Source of the DNA: Rhabdophis nuchalis
Taxonomy: Eukaryota; Chordata; Lepidosauria; Squamata; Natricidae
NCBI GenBank assembly: GCA_039707465.1
Contig: CM077648.1
Location: 74,456,119 to 74,520,118 of the forward strand
Direction of reading: 5' to 3'
Length of the DNA stretch: 64,000 nt
The position numbers and the translations under genes are program-made. The first letter of the stretch is position 1. Each line of letters starts with the position of its first letter. Positions 1 to 11,719 of the stretch are shown here, one piece after another. Below the pieces are notes generated by a model. That model had not been told where the DNA came from, ran no database searches, and worked only from the letters and a program-made list of their open reading frames with translations.

Positions 1-416
1 CTTTTGCAATTACCTTTTGAGGCTTTCCCTCCTTATGGAGGGTGTCAATGATGGTTTTCTGCACAACTGTCAGGTCAGCAGTCTTTCCCATGATTGTGAT
101 TCCTACTGAACCAGACTGAGAGACCATTTAAAGGCCCAGGAACCCTTTGCAGGTGTTATGGCTTAATTAGCCGATTAGAGTGGGACACTTTGAGCCTAGA
201 ATATTGCACCTCTTCACAATGTTCTAATTTTCTGAGATTGGGGATTTGGGGTTTTCATGAGCTGTTCACCATAATCATCACAATTATTACAATTCACGGC
301 TTGAACTATCTTGCTTTGCATGTAATGAGTCTAATCTCATATATTAGTTTCACCTTTTAAGTTGCATTACTGAAATGAACTTTTGCACGATATTCTAATT
401 TTTCAAGTTTCACCTG
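1..416 (-). mobile_element. Tc1/mariner-type transposon fragment, cut by the window edge
   Basis: The right end carries the terminal sequence ATATTCTAATTTTTCAAGTT-TCACCTG followed by TA, the same terminus as the copy at 41,362-41,839. At the left edge the minus strand encodes a start MGKTADLTVVQKTIIDTLHK, then EGKPQKVIAK, which resembles the N-terminal DNA-binding region of Tc1-like transposases. About 300 bases of non-coding terminal region follow. The rest lies outside the window. Confidence 0.85.
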
Positions 417-1547
417 TATGTTGTTGCCAAAATCAAAATGATAGGATTATAGCCCATATATTAATCACTGTATGTATATAACATTGTTGCAACCAGAAAT
501 TATTGCATCTTAATTTTCTTTTACTCTTTCTGATTCCCAACTATATTTGTCTGCTTAATATAAACCATTCATGCAGCTGCTGAAACAGTGTTCAGATTAC
601 GATCCATGAATGACCATTGTCCATGGATGTCTACCAGGTGGTGAACTGCAACTCCCTATGTTTCACAGTCATAATGTTCATGCTGGTCGAGCTCCACTTT
701 TTTCCAAATTGACAGCCAGTCAGCTGGCCAGAGACCATTTACAACTGCAACACTGCCAACCAATTGGCCAGGCAAAATTACTCACCACCTGAGTCGTGTC
801 CCGTCCCCCCCCCTCCCTCCCCACAATTCACCACTAGTTAGCTGGCCAGAACACAGCTACTTACTACTTCTGCCCCTGACTCAAATAGTGAATGCACAGT
901 GAGTTTTGGAGTACACTTTAAATACTACAGGGTTCTTAAATATTTACTGTATTTACTAAGGGTGAGAACCTGTTTCTGTAAACTGATTGGAGTTTTGGAG
1001 CCTAGTCTTTCAGGCGAACATACAATAATATAAAGTTACAAACATTTCTTTCACAATATCACACTGATCTAAATGGGAGAATTAAGTGGTTCTATAATTT
1101 TGGCCTGTTGGAAACTAATATTCCCTCTTATAATAGCATACACCTTTTGTTTTTATAGTGCAACTCATTATCTTTATATTCTTTTATGAGAAAATATTAC
1201 ATGTATTCTGAAGTGTATACAGTATGATAACACTGAACATTCAAAAGCAATACTCATTTTCATCCATGCTAGTATCCAATATAATATTCCAAATGAACAT
1301 ACATATTTATTCTTAATTCCTCATGGTCTTTAGCAATTTTTGTTCACAAAGTTTTCCTTTAATACAACTATTTAGCAAGCAGACAATTCAAACAATATTT
1401 TGCCATTCACTTAAGAGCAAAGCTTAGTGCTTGTTCCATTCTTGACATTATATAGCATACAGCCTATGGAGAGACAATACATGGCTGTGCGCAGGCACAC
1501 CTAGAAGCTTTCACAATATAACTATGGTAGATCCATAGTTAGCCGAA
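417..1547. other. Intronic sequence, nothing recognised
   Basis: AT-rich PTPRB intron with a short C-rich run near 804-823. No exon, RNA gene or clear repeat was identified. Confidence 0.6.
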
Positions 1548-1703
1548 TACATTGGAACCAGAGGGGGTTGCTCCTGGTTTGGCCTGGTTTGGCCCAACCG
1601 GTAAGTGGCAGTGATGGGAGGCTCCGCCCACATGCCCAGATGCTTCTGAGCATGCACGTGCACACACGAGCTGGTAGTAAACCGGTTAGCAACCCACCAC
1701 TGA
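1548..1703. repeat. GC-rich dispersed repeat fragment (unclassified)
   Basis: A block abutting the FN3-8 exon has CCGGT motifs and ends in AAACCGGTTAGCAACCCACC-ACTG. It differs sharply in base composition from the intron and resembles a repeat remembered from squamate genomes. The family is not identified. Confidence 0.4.
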
Positions 1704-1733
1704 TTGAAACGTCTTCCTTCAGCTGTGGTTTAC

Positions 1734-1997
1734 CTGTTCTCTCTTGACCGAAAGACTGGTTTTCATATTTCCCACTCTTGGTTGTTATTGTCACATCATA
1801 GAGACGACCCGGTGTGAGAGTGTTGAAGGAGCACTCACTGGTGGATTTTGCAATGGTGACACTATGGACAGCCTGACCTCCATGAGAGAGTGCCACCATG
1901 TAGCTATCCACATCCCCTGCAGCTGGCAGCCAGGAAACACTCAAATAATCACTCCGCCCTGAATTGTTCACGGTGACTCCGCTGACGCTGGAAGGAA
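1734..1997 (-). CDS. PTPRB: PTPRB exon, fibronectin III repeat 8
   Basis: This 264-bp exon encodes one extracellular FN3 repeat of VE-PTP, the endothelial receptor phosphatase that acts on VE-cadherin and TIE2 signalling. The translation opens VPSSVSGVTVNNSG, has the core LSVSWLPAAGDVDSY, and ends in GRLYDVTITTKSGKYEN and ERT. That matches the eighth FN3 repeat of human VE-PTP as remembered. The acceptor is TGCAG|TT and the donor ACAG|GTAAAC, so the exon is phase 1 at both ends like its neighbours. The next FN3 exon must lie left of the window. No stop or frameshift is seen. The FN3 identity is certain; the repeat number relies on remembered human sequence. Confidence 0.95.
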
Positions 1998-2230
1998 CTG
2001 CACATCAAAGCAACAGAAAGTTCTCAGTTTACCAGCTGTTCAGAGAAAGTTTCCCGATAAGGTCCACATTTATAACAACAGATAATTTTGTGACACCTAA
2101 AAATGGCAAAAATGTGTTATTGCAGATTTTTAGATCCCAGTCCTGAAGTGGAACTCTGATCCAAGAATGTTTATGCAAAGCTAGTTGTAAGTTTTTAAGT
2201 TTCCATGAGATTCTTCCTTCTTTTTATGCA

Positions 2231-2486
2231 GAAGTAGTCCTTGAATTAAAACCATCCATTTAGTGACTGTTAGAAGTTACAATGGCAATGAAAATAGTGA
2301 CTTACAACTAGTCCTCACACTTACAACTGTCGTAACATCTTCTCAATCCCTTGATCAAAATTTGGGTGCTGGCAACTGGCATGTATTTATGACTGTTGCA
2401 GTGCCCCAGAGTCACGTGATCACCATTTCTAACCTTCTCAGCTGGTTTCTGACAAAGTCACTGAGGGGAGCCAGAGTCACTTAAGT
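2231..2486 (-). mobile_element. Partial copy of the 8,012-8,397 MITE family
   Basis: It starts AGTAGTCCTTGAATTAAAAC and shares the internal text 'AGTCACGTGATCACC' type block with the squamate family whose full copy is at 8,012. The far end is removed at the insertion point of the hAT-type MITE at 2,487. Confidence 0.65.
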
Positions 2487-2589
2487 CAGGGGTCTCCAAC
2501 CTTTGCAACTTTAAGTCTGAAGGACTTCAGCTCCCAGAATTTTCCAGCCAGTCCTTCAGACTTAAAGTTGCAAAGGTTGGAGACCCCTG
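2487..2589. mobile_element. hAT-type palindromic MITE, copy 1
   Basis: Near-perfect inverted repeat with ends CAGGGGTCTCC...GGAGACCCCTG. The flanking 8-mers ACTTAAGT and CCTTAGGG match only at 5 of 8 positions, so the target duplication has decayed or the ends are rearranged. Confidence 0.85.
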
Positions 2590-2706
2590 CCTTAGGGATA
2601 ATCTGCTGTGGGGAGGGACATTAGAATTGCAGCCTGAGGCTGAAGCAGACACTGAGTGGAGAAATCAATACAAAAAGTGTTTTGAAAGTGGTGGCCTTTC
2701 TCTCTA

Positions 2707-3985
2707 CTCGACCATGGTATCCTATTGCACCGACTGGGGGGGTTGGGGCTGGGAGGCACCGTTCTGCGGTGGTTCTCGTCCTACCTCTCTGGTCGGTCGC
2801 AATATGTGTTGACGGGAGGGCAGAGGTCGACCTCGAGACCCCTCTTATGCAGGGTTCCTCAGGGGTCGGTCCTCTCGCCCCTCCTGTTTAACACATATAT
2901 GAAGCCACTGGGTGAGATCATCCGTGGTTTTGGGGTGGAGTACCATCTGTACGCTGATGACACTCAGTTGTACATCACCCCAATGATGCCACCGAAGTGC
3001 TGTCCCGGTGTTTGGAGGCCGTACGGATCTGGATGGGTGGTAACAAACTCAAGCTCAACCCTGCCAAGACTGAGTGGCTGTGGTTTCCGGCACCCCGGTT
3101 CAGCCAGATTACTCCAACTCTGGCCATTGGGGGCGAAACACTGGCCCCCGTGGAGAGGGCGCGCAATTTGGATGTCCTCCTGGATTCCCGGCTGTCCATG
3201 GAGGACCATGTGGCAGCCGTGGCCAGGGGGGCGTTTCATCAGGTACGCCTGATGCGCCAATTGCGCCCCTTACTGGACCGGGCTGCCCTTCGCACAGTCA
3301 CTCAAGGTCTCGTGACGTCCCGACTCGACTACTGTAATGCTCTCTACATGGGGCTTCCCTTGAGGTGCACTCGAAAGCTACAGTTAGTCCAAAACGCAGC
3401 CGCGTGGATGATTATGGGAGCCACCAGATGCTCCCACATTACACCGATCCTGCGCGAGCTGCATTGGCTTCCTGTGGGCTTTCGAGTGCGCTTCAAGGTT
3501 TTGATGACCATCTTTAAAGCGCTCCATGGCTTGGGGCCTAGTTATATGCGAGACCGCCTCCTGCCCCATACATCCCTTAGACCGATACGCTCCCACAGAG
3601 AGGGCCTTCTCAGGGTGCCGTCGGCCGGACAATGCCGACTGGCGACACCCAGGGGAAGAGCCTTCTCTGTGGCGGGCCCAGCCCTTTGGAACGACCTACC
3701 CCTTGAATTACGCACCATCACCGATCTCCGCCTCTTCCGCCAATGTCTAAAGGCATATCTGTTCCAACAAGCCGGCCTAGCCTAACCTCCCACGGGGACT
3801 TTTAGAAAGTTTTAAATTGGGTATTTTAACATTTGGCTTTTAGCATGGGATAGGATAGTTTAATATATATTTTAAATTATGTATTTATTTTTTGTATTTT
3901 TTATGTTTTTAAATTTCCTGTGCGCCGCCCTGGGTCCACTATGGAGAAGGGCGGGATATAAATATAAATAAAATAAAATAAAAAT
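2707..3985 (+). mobile_element. CR1/L3-type LINE, 5'-truncated, frameshifted
   Basis: It encodes the RT block from DHG-like sequence through LSGRSQYVLTGGQRS, VPQGSVLSPLLFNTYMKPLG and HLYADDTQLYI. The catalytic Y-A-D-D is present. A deletion near 2,983 shifts the frame to 2,997-3,785, which carries KLKLNPAKTEWLWFP and the C-terminal region to FQQAGLA. The 3' UTR ends with a GCGCCGCCC...GGGCGGGATATAAA hairpin and a short A/T tail. It is inactive. Confidence 0.9.
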
Positions 3986-4467
3986 ACTTGATTCTCCCTC
4001 CAGTCAAATGACAGCCTCCGTCCACCAGAGTCCCCCCCCAATCCCCCTGAGTAATATGATGGAGGAAAATAATGAACTAAAAAATGCAATGAGCAGATTA
4101 GGATCACTGTGACCCCAGGAAGAGAAAGGAGATGCTTATTTCTCCTGTCCCACTATATTTTGTGTGGGGCCACAAGGAAATGAAAAATACACCAAAGAAA
4201 AATGCAGAGATAACTTATTCTGCTCTAAATATTGTTTCTAATGTACAGTAGAATTGAAGGGTAAATTCTACCCATTGCACCTATATGTGATACTGCTGAT
4301 TGGGGGGAATTAGTTTAGCTTAAAACAATCCTGGAATGGGGGCTAAAATAGCCCTGTAACCTTGATGCTGATTATGGCATTCACAGTACTCTCGTCTACA
4401 AACGTAATTAAATGTTTTGGACCCCCAGAAGGAAAAAGTCCCTTTGCACGTATGTTGCTAAATAGTT
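3986..4467. other. Intronic sequence, nothing recognised
   Basis: No exon or repeat identified between the LINE tail and the TIR element. Confidence 0.5.
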
Positions 4468-5969
4468 CCGTATTTTTTGGAGTATAAGACGCACTTGGAG
4501 TATAAGACACGCCAAAGTTTTGAAGAGGCAAATTACAAAAAAAAAGTAGGTAGGTAGATAGAGGGATAGAGAGGGAGAGAAAGAAAGAGAAATACAGTAG
4601 GTAGTTTGGGAGAGAGAGAGTAGGTAGGTAGGTAAAGGGATATATAGAGAGAGAAATAGAGAGAGAGAAATACAGTAGGGAGGGAGGGAGAGAGAGAGTG
4701 TGTGTGTAGGTGGGTAGGTAGGTAGAAGGATAGAGAGAGAAATAGAGAGAGAAATACAGTAGGTAGGTAGGGAGAGAGAGTGTGTGTAGTTAGGTAGGTA
4801 GGTAGAAAGATAGAGAGAGAAATAGAGAGAGAGAGAAATACAGTAGGTAGGTAGGGAGAGAGAGAGTGTGTGTGTGTATGTAGGTAGGTAGGTAGAAGGA
4901 TAGAGAGAGAAATAGAGAGAGAGAGAAATACAGTAGGTAGGTAGGGAGAGAGAGAATGTGTAGGTAGGTAGGTAGAGGGATAGAGAGAGAGAAATAGAAA
5001 GAGAGAGAGAAATACAGTAGATAGTTAGGGAGAGAGAGTGTGTGTGTAGGTAGGTAGATAAAGGAATAGAGAGAGAATAGAGAGAGAGAGAAATACAGTA
5101 GGTAGGGAGGGAGAGAGTGTGTGTGTGTAGGTAGTTAGGTAGGTAAGTAGAAGGATAGAGAGAAAAACAGAAAGAGAGAGAAATACAGTAGGTAGGTAGG
5201 GAGAGAGAGAGAGTGTGTGTGTAGGATAGGTAGGTAGGTAGAAGGATAGAGAGACAGAAATAGAGAGAGAGAAATACAGTAGGGAGGGAGGGAGACAGAG
5301 TGTGTGTGTGTAGTTAGATAGATAGAAGGATAGAGAGAGAAATAGAGAGCGAGAGAGAAATGCAGTAGGTAGTTATAGAGAGAGTAGGTAGGTAGGTTGA
5401 TGTTTTCAGGTGTATTTATCCATTTCCTGGAGAAGGAAATTGCTGACAAACCTTAAGACTTTGTTTCTGCTGGCACAGAAACAGTTAAAGAGCCTTCCGA
5501 AAAGGGGGGGGGGGAGCCTTTGCACTCTGCAAACCTCCCCAAATCGACCTGTTTCTCCGTGAAAATGGGACCTTTTTTTCAAATAAAAAGCACCACTAGC
5601 CTTGGAGGGTCTTGCAGAGTGCTCCTGGGGGGCAGGGGTCAAAAATGAGCAAAAAACCTGGCCCATTTATCGCAAAAATGGGCCATTTTTGTGTCAAATA
5701 AATTGCGTGCATAGCCTTATGGAGGCTTATAGAGTGCTGCTGGGGGCTGGGGAGGGGGGGCAAAAAACTGTCCGTTTGAGGCTTATTTCTGCCCTCCCTA
5801 GCCCCCAGGAGCTCTCTGGAAGCCTCCATAAGGCTAGACACAGCCAGTTTGGTGAAGGGGGTGGGGTTCCGGGAGGCAAAAAATGCTGCATTCGATGTAT
5901 AAGACACACCCAGATTTTCACCCTCTTTTTAGAGAAAAAAAGGTGCGTCTTATACTCCGAAAAATACGG
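4468..5969. mobile_element. Non-autonomous TIR transposon with internal minisatellite, copy A
   Basis: The ends are inverted repeats: CCGTATTTTTTGGAGTATAA left and TTATACTCCGAAAAATACGG right. Inside is a minisatellite (4,541-5,400) followed by a unique segment of about 570 bases shared with copy B. No transposase frame was seen; the long open frames here are repeat artefacts. The right flank is TA; the left is TT, so one TA appears mutated. Confidence 0.85.
4541..5400. repeat. Minisatellite of about 85-bp units inside copy A
   Basis: About ten units, marked by recurrent AAATACAGTAGG (near 4,591, 4,667, 4,752, 4,836, 4,926, 5,010, 5,091, 5,182, 5,271, 5,358). Each joins GTAGGTAG, GATAGAGAGAGAAA and GTGTGT tracts. 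Confidence 0.85.
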
Positions 5970-6744
5970 TAGTTATTGAATCAGCAATTCTTTCAGATAA
6001 AAGGAATTGATAGAGAGATTAGGCACTAAACATTAATTAAAAACACACACATCAAATAAATACAAGGAATCTTATTTACAGTTGTTCATCTATAAAAAAA
6101 GTAAAATGATCAGCCAAACGTTTGGAGGTGCTGCAACATAATAACTCAGTTTCACAAAAGTTGCAGAGGAAACATTGATAAATACATCATTTATAAATTT
6201 TGAAGTTGCCTGCCCTCTAGTGGAAATACTTATGAACAATTTATCTGAGAATGAAGTTTAATTCTTTTCACATTTGTTTTTCAAGTTTCTTTCAATAATT
6301 ACCTGAATCATATAATAAAATTATATATCCTCAAAATGCCTGACTCTACTAAAATTTAGGCATTTTAAATATATAAATTCTGTAACTGAAAAGCATTAAT
6401 GCAAGCATTCTACCTATCACTTAAGAAATTCACCAGACTACTGTTCAGTTTTCTTAAAAGTCAAATGTTTGTGAATGTTCATTATATGTTCTTCTGAAAT
6501 CTCCATTTTAAAACTCAAATCAACTTTATTCTTAAAAGGAAAGAGTGTGTACATGATGGCACCTTTTCACCTGCTGAAGACTGGACAATCCATGATACAC
6601 ATGTGAATAAAGCTCAATGAACAAATCTTTCACTATTTTTATTTGAAAATACTGAAAAATGTCAATCCTAAGAAAACAGTTTCAATTTGTGTGGTTGAGT
6701 GAATTTTCAGAAGACCTGAAAAAATAATTTAATCTGGTAGGGTT
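5970..6744. other. Intronic sequence, nothing recognised
   Basis: AT-rich intron without identifiable features. Confidence 0.5.
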
Positions 6745-6985
6745 TTTTTGGAGGGTGGGAAGAGAGATTGCCTTCAAATCAATGTTGACTTCTGGTGACT
6801 GGCACCACAAATCCCTGCAGTGTTATGGCAAGATTTCAGAAGACGTTTGCCACAACCCATTTTTTAGGGTTGAGAAGTGACTAGCTGAAGGTCATCCAGC
6901 TGGCTTTGTGTCTAAGGCATAACTAGAACTCAAAGTATATCAGTTTTTATTCCAGTGCCTTAACTGCTACATCAAACTGGCTATT
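6745..6985 (-). mobile_element. Probable MIR/CORE-SINE-like fragment
   Basis: Contains AAGGTCATCCAGCTGGCTTT and a closing CAGTGCCTTAACTGCTACAT-CAAACTGGCT. That resembles the core and reverse-oriented tRNA-derived head of squamate and MIR-type SINEs. Divergent, so old. Confidence 0.55.
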
Positions 6986-7614
6986 GACCTGTGATTATAC
7001 TCACACGTTATCTCTTAAGAAAAAAGTAAAGCTTTCTTTTTCTTACCTCACTCTATGCTCCATTTGAAGAATGCTTCAGAGTCCTTAGCCTTGTAAAGCA
7101 AGCCACAACCTCTCAAATGTTATTCAACCAACTGTCACCAGGCATGTTGGCCAGTTCTATACTAACCAGCATGACTATTGGGCACCAAGTTAGAGATGAC
7201 TGTTCTAACACATTACAGATTCAAGGAATTTTTTTCTTTAAGAAAACATTTTCAGTTATCATCATCACTTCCTCCACAACTACCACTGGACATTTTAGTC
7301 CCCCAATAACTATGATTATCCCAGATGATATTTATTCCTGATGATTTAATGGATTCAGATATGGAGCAATATGCCTTTTTTCCAGAGTTATTTTTTATTT
7401 GCTGGTCTAGACACTAGACTTTTCCAGACATTGTTTGATTTGCTAGTCTTCACCCCAAGCCCAACCAAGCAGCTTCTACCCAGACAAGTTAGTCTGAAGC
7501 CACCTGATCACAATTTCAAAGTATTGCTGATCTGGTTTTCTCTCTGAAGAACAGACATGATACAATCATCTTAATATATTTACTCATGAGTAAATGTATA
7601 TATTATCTACCTAC

Positions 7615-7881
7615 CTGTTCTTCCTTCAGCAATCACTTGTCTGGAAGATATTCCTCCACTAACAGTGGTAACCACCACTGAATAGAGTCCTCCAGGTTTT
7701 AAGGACTGGAAGTGGTACTTATTTGTATCACTGGGAACCGTGTCATTTTTTATGACAACATTTTCATGAATGACCAACACTTGGTATGAATCTACATCTC
7801 CTTTTGGCCTTATCCAGTTGGTGAATAGACTGTTGGTTGTTCCTTGGTTTGCTACATTTAAGTTCATCACTTGTGCTGGAA
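7615..7881 (-). CDS. PTPRB: PTPRB exon, fibronectin III repeat 7
   Basis: This 267-bp exon (89 codons, phase 1 to 1) encodes an extracellular FN3 repeat of VE-PTP. Visible landmarks are VPAQVMNLNVANQG, LFTNWIRPKGDVDSYQV, IHENVVIKND and the end SGGISSRQVIAEGRT. The ISSRQV and IHENVVIKN blocks are nearly identical to human repeat 7. The acceptor is TTCCAG|TT and the donor ACAG|GTAGGT. It contains an N-glycosylation sequon (NDT). It is intact. Confidence 0.96.
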
Positions 7882-8011
7882 CTGGAAGGTTAGCATTATG
7901 GTTAATGAATGAAATTATGGTTTATATACTTCATAAAAGTTCAAAATCATACCAGTAAAATCCATAAAAAGTTCTTAGAACTATGGTTAGTATCAATAAA
8001 TTAATCATATA

Positions 8012-8397
8012 CAGGTAGCCCTCAACTTGCCACCACAATTGAACCCAAACTTTTTGTTGGCAAGTGAGACATTTGTTATGTGAATTTTGTCCCATTTTAT
8101 GGTCTTCTTTGCCACAGTTGTTAAGTGAATCATTACAATGTATTAATAACAGGGTTCTTATGTGAATCTCGCTTTCCCGTTGCTTGTCTAAAGGACTCAA
8201 AAGTTGATTGCATGATTCAAGGACATTGCAACCATCATAGATAAGAGTCAGTGGCCAAGTCTCTGAATTCTGATCCTGTTACCATGGGGATGCTGCAACA
8301 ATTGACAGTGTGAAAAGTGGCCATAAGCCCCCTTTTTCAGTGCTGTTGTAACTTTGAATGGTCACTGAAAAAACTGCTGTAAGTTGAGGACTACTTG
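8012..8397. mobile_element. 386-bp TA-flanked MITE
   Basis: Terminal inverted repeats CAGGTAGCCCTCAACTT and AAGTTGAGGACTACTTG are flanked by TA on both sides. Internal text on TTGTAACTTTGAATGGTCAC is shared with partial copies at 2,231-2,486, 11,078-11,160 and 12,627-12,800. No coding capacity. Confidence 0.8.
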
Positions 8398-8451
8398 TAC
8401 ATGGTTGTATGTTCAAATGATTTGAACATTTCTGAAATTTGAAAATTATTA

Positions 8452-8984
8452 CCGTATTTTTCGGAGTATAAGATGCACCAGAGTATAAGATGCACCAAGG
8501 TTTTGAAGAGGCAAATTACAAAAAAAAGTAGGTAGTTAGGTAGATAGAGGGAGAGAGAGGGAGAGAAAGAAAGAGAAATACGGCAGGTAGGTAGATAAAG
8601 GGATAGAGAGAGAGAAATACAGTAGGTAGGTAGGTAGGGAGAGAGTAGGTAGGTAGATAGGTAAAGGGATATATATAGAGAGAAATAAAGAGGGAGAGAG
8701 AAATACAGTAGGTAGGTAGGGAGAGAGTATGTGTGTGTGTAGGTAGATAAAGGGGGGGGAGAGAAATACAGTAGGTATGTAGGGGGAGAGGGAGAATGTG
8801 TGTGTGTAGGTAGGTAGATAGGTAGAAGGGTAGAGAGAGAAAGAGAGAAATACACTAGGTAGGGAGGGAGGGAGAGAGAGAGAGTGTGTGTGTAGGTAGG
8901 TAGGTAGAAGGATAGAGAGAGAGAAAGAGAGAGAAATACAGTAGGTAGGGAGAGTGTGTCTGTGTGTGTAGTTAGGTAGATAGA

Positions 8985-9022
<38 letters not shown>

Positions 9023-9066
9023 CAGTAGGTAGGGAGAGAGAGTGTGTGTGTAGTTAGGTAGGTAGA

Positions 9067-9106
<40 letters not shown>

Positions 9107-9720
9107 CAGGAGGTAGGTAGGTAGAGAGAGAGAGATAGAGATTAGGTAGGTAGGTTGATGTATTTATCCATGTCCTGCAGAAGGAAATTGCCGACAAACC
9201 TTAAGACTTCGTTTCTGCTGGCACAGAAACAGTTAAAGAGTCTTCCGAAAGGTGGGGGGGGAGCCTTTGCACTCAAACCTCTCCAAAACAGCCCATTTCT
9301 CCGTGGAAATGGGGCCGTTTTTCTTCAAATAAAAAGCATAACTAGGCTTGGGGGGGCTTGCAGAGTGCTTCTGGGGGGGTGGGGGAGGGTGGGATCAAAA
9401 ATGAGCAAAAACCCCACCCCATGTATCGTGAAAATGGGCCATTTTTGAGACAAATAAATTGCATGCATAACCCTATGGAGGCTTATAGAGTGCTGCTGGG
9501 GGCTGGGAAAGGGGGAAACAGCCCATTTGAGGCTAATTTCTGCCCTCCCCAGCCCCTAGGAGCTCTCTGGAAGCCTCCATAAGGCTAGGCACAACCAGTT
9601 TGGTGAAGGGGCGGGGTTCCAGGAGGCAAAAAAATGCTGTATTCGATGTATAAGACTCACCCAGATTTTCAGCCTCTTTTTAGAGGAAAAAAGGTGCGTC
9701 TTATACTCCGAAAAATACGG
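8452..9720. mobile_element. Non-autonomous TIR transposon with internal minisatellite, copy B
   Basis: Same ends as copy A (CCGTATTTTTCGGAGTATAA and its inverse) with TA on both sides, supporting a Tc1/mariner-like TA target. The minisatellite (8,528-9,150) has about eight units with a different array structure from copy A. The right-hand unique segment matches copy A. Confidence 0.87.
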
Positions 9721-10756
9721 TAGTCTCTTGGGAACAAAAGCTCTTAGAATCAATTTTAGTATCAAAGAGTGGAGCATTTCACATACGTTTGCCAAGTATA
9801 GGCGTATCTCTTCAGTTTATTGATCCTGATTTATTAAAAAGGGCACTGGTTACAGCATTTTTATTCCTTACAGGAGTCTCCATATACCAATGAAAATGTC
9901 ATCTTGATGCAAGCCAACCCGTAAAATTTTCCAAAAATCAGATGGATGCCATGACCCAATGAATAGAGTTTACTTCAAAAGCCTTCCAATGAAGTTTTTC
10001 GCTAAGAATTCTTAAATAAAAGTTTCAGAGCAAGAGGACAGATCTGCTTATGGGTAGAAACTAATTTAAAGAAGCAGATGTAAGAATAACTATATAGTTA
10101 TTACAATGGAATATATAAATACTGCAATTTACAATAAACTTTATAATGTAATATAAAGGAATAGGAATGTGAAGTCACGGGTGAGGAGTGAAGTGATTGT
10201 ATACAAAACCAGCGATTAAGGATGGTTTTTTTTAAAAGTGGTGGTGAAAATTTGCAAAGGGACCTCTTCAAAATGGAGGAATATGTAATTGCATGCAATT
10301 AGAGTTCAGTGTAAACAAGCAAACCGCGATGTGCACTGGGACAAAACGTGTCTTAATGTTGCATATATGTGTTTATATCTTATTGGCAAAAATGGACCAA
10401 GACAGAGATATTGCAGTTGCCACAGTTCAAGGACAATATCAACATATCAAACAAATGTTATAAAAAAAAACATATCCCATCTGCAAAACCAAGCTGCTAA
10501 TATTGTAAAGCCTTTATATAGACCCCAGCTATTATAATTCTCGGAACACTAGATATAGAAAATAACTATTGGACAACTAGAAAATGTGCAAAACAAGGCA
10601 GGGAAAATGATTGGTCCTAAAGTAATTCCTCTCTAGGGAAATGTAGCCATATTGGAATGCCTTTAGAGGCAAAAAAAAAAGCCAGTAAGGTGACATGAAA
10701 GATTTGATTCACTACCACATGATGTACTGAGAGTTGCTAACTGAATTGCTTTAAAG
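9721..10756. other. Intronic sequence, nothing recognised
   Basis: No exon or repeat identified. Confidence 0.5.
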
Positions 10757-10886
10757 CAGGGGTTCCCAAACTTGGCAACTTTAAGATTTGTGGACTTCAA
10801 CTCCCAGAATTCTCCAGCCAGCTGGCTGGAGAATTCTGGGAGTTGAAGTCCACAAGTCTTAAAGTTGCCAAGTTTGGGAACCCCTG
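10757..10886. mobile_element. hAT-type palindromic MITE, 'CAGGGGTTCCC' subfamily
   Basis: Inverted repeat with ends CAGGGGTTCCCAAACTTGGC and its complement. The flanks CTTTAAAG and CTTTAATG match at 7 of 8 bases. Confidence 0.9.
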
Positions 10887-11077
10887 CTTTAATGTGACAA
10901 ATTCATAAAGAATCAACTTATCAGGGGCTACTTGTTGTGATGGCTAGACATTTATCTCCAACATCAGAAGCTGATACTAGGCTGATACACAAAATTGAAA
11001 GTGCTTTGGCCCCTGCTCTTCCTGTGAGCATCCTACAAATGTCTGGTTGACTACAATGGGAGCAGAATGCTAGATAG

Positions 11078-11160
11078 AAGTAGTCCTTATTTTAGAGACT
11101 GCCTCATTTAGCAAATGTTCAGAGTTGCAATGGTGATGGAAAAAGTTTGTGACCAATTCC
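11078..11160 (-). mobile_element. Short fragment of the 8,012-8,397 MITE family
   Basis: Resembles the AGTAGTCCT...CATTTAGCAA...GTTGCAATGG end of that family. Confidence 0.45.
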
Positions 11161-11458
11161 CACATTTACAAGATCTTTTCAGGTCTATAAAGCGTAGACC
11201 AGGAAAACTGAAGTAAGAACATAAACACAAACATAGTTTCATTTAACCATGAAGTTACTGGTCCCAGTTCTGGTCTATGAACTATACATGGCTTTGGATC
11301 AAATCTAGCTCTTTATGATTTGTATATTCTCAGTAGACATAATTTGTTTTATAGAAGACATGAAGTTTGAAAAGCAACGACTATGAAAACCATGCAAGGT
11401 AGTTAGTTTTTTTAAAAACAACAACAACAGAACCAATAATATGTCAATAATATGGTAC

Positions 11459-11719
11459 CTGTATGACCCACAATTGAAGTCCAATTACTCAAATCCCCAC
11501 TTATGGTAGTGACATTAGCAGTATACTTTCGTCCAGGAGACAGATCTGTGTAAGTGAACTCTTTGGCTTCCTTAGCCAGAGCCCTGTTAACGACTGTGAG
11601 GGACCGGTGTCCCAGTGAAACCACATAGCGATCCCAGTCAGACTGAGGGGTTGCCCACATGATTGTTAGAGATGATTCATTAGCATGCTTCACACGAAGC
11701 TGAAGAACTGGCTGTGGAG
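11459..11719 (-). CDS. PTPRB: PTPRB exon, fibronectin III repeat 6
   Basis: This 261-bp phase 1-1 exon encodes the VE-PTP FN3 repeat that starts APQPVLQLRVKHANESSLTI and ends AKEFTYTDLSPGRKYTANVT followed by TISGDLSN. The VLQLRVKHANE and KEFTFTDLVPGRKY-like blocks are strongly conserved with the human protein. The acceptor is CCCACAG|CT and the donor ACAG|GTACCA. The junction codon gives Ala where several sister repeats have Val. Sequons NES, NVT and NWT suggest glycosylation. Confidence 0.95.

Noticed and set aside
1744..1962. Plus-strand frames overlapping FN3 exons (also 7,770-7,958, 14,359-14,640, 18,160-18,561)
   Set aside because: Opposite strand of well-supported PTPRB exons.
2964..3260. 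Antisense open frames over LINE copies (also 34,118-34,615, 40,020-40,346 and similar)
   Set aside because: They are shadows of the sense RT frame in GC-rich LINE sequence.
4541..5400. CRISPR-like array
   Set aside because: The repeats are contiguous minisatellite units without unique spacers, in a vertebrate genome.
5135..5449. Long Ser/Tyr/Leu-rich minus-strand open frames in 4,541-5,449 and 8,391-8,855
   Set aside because: They are translations of GTAG/GAGA/GTGT minisatellite repeats with no codon structure of their own.
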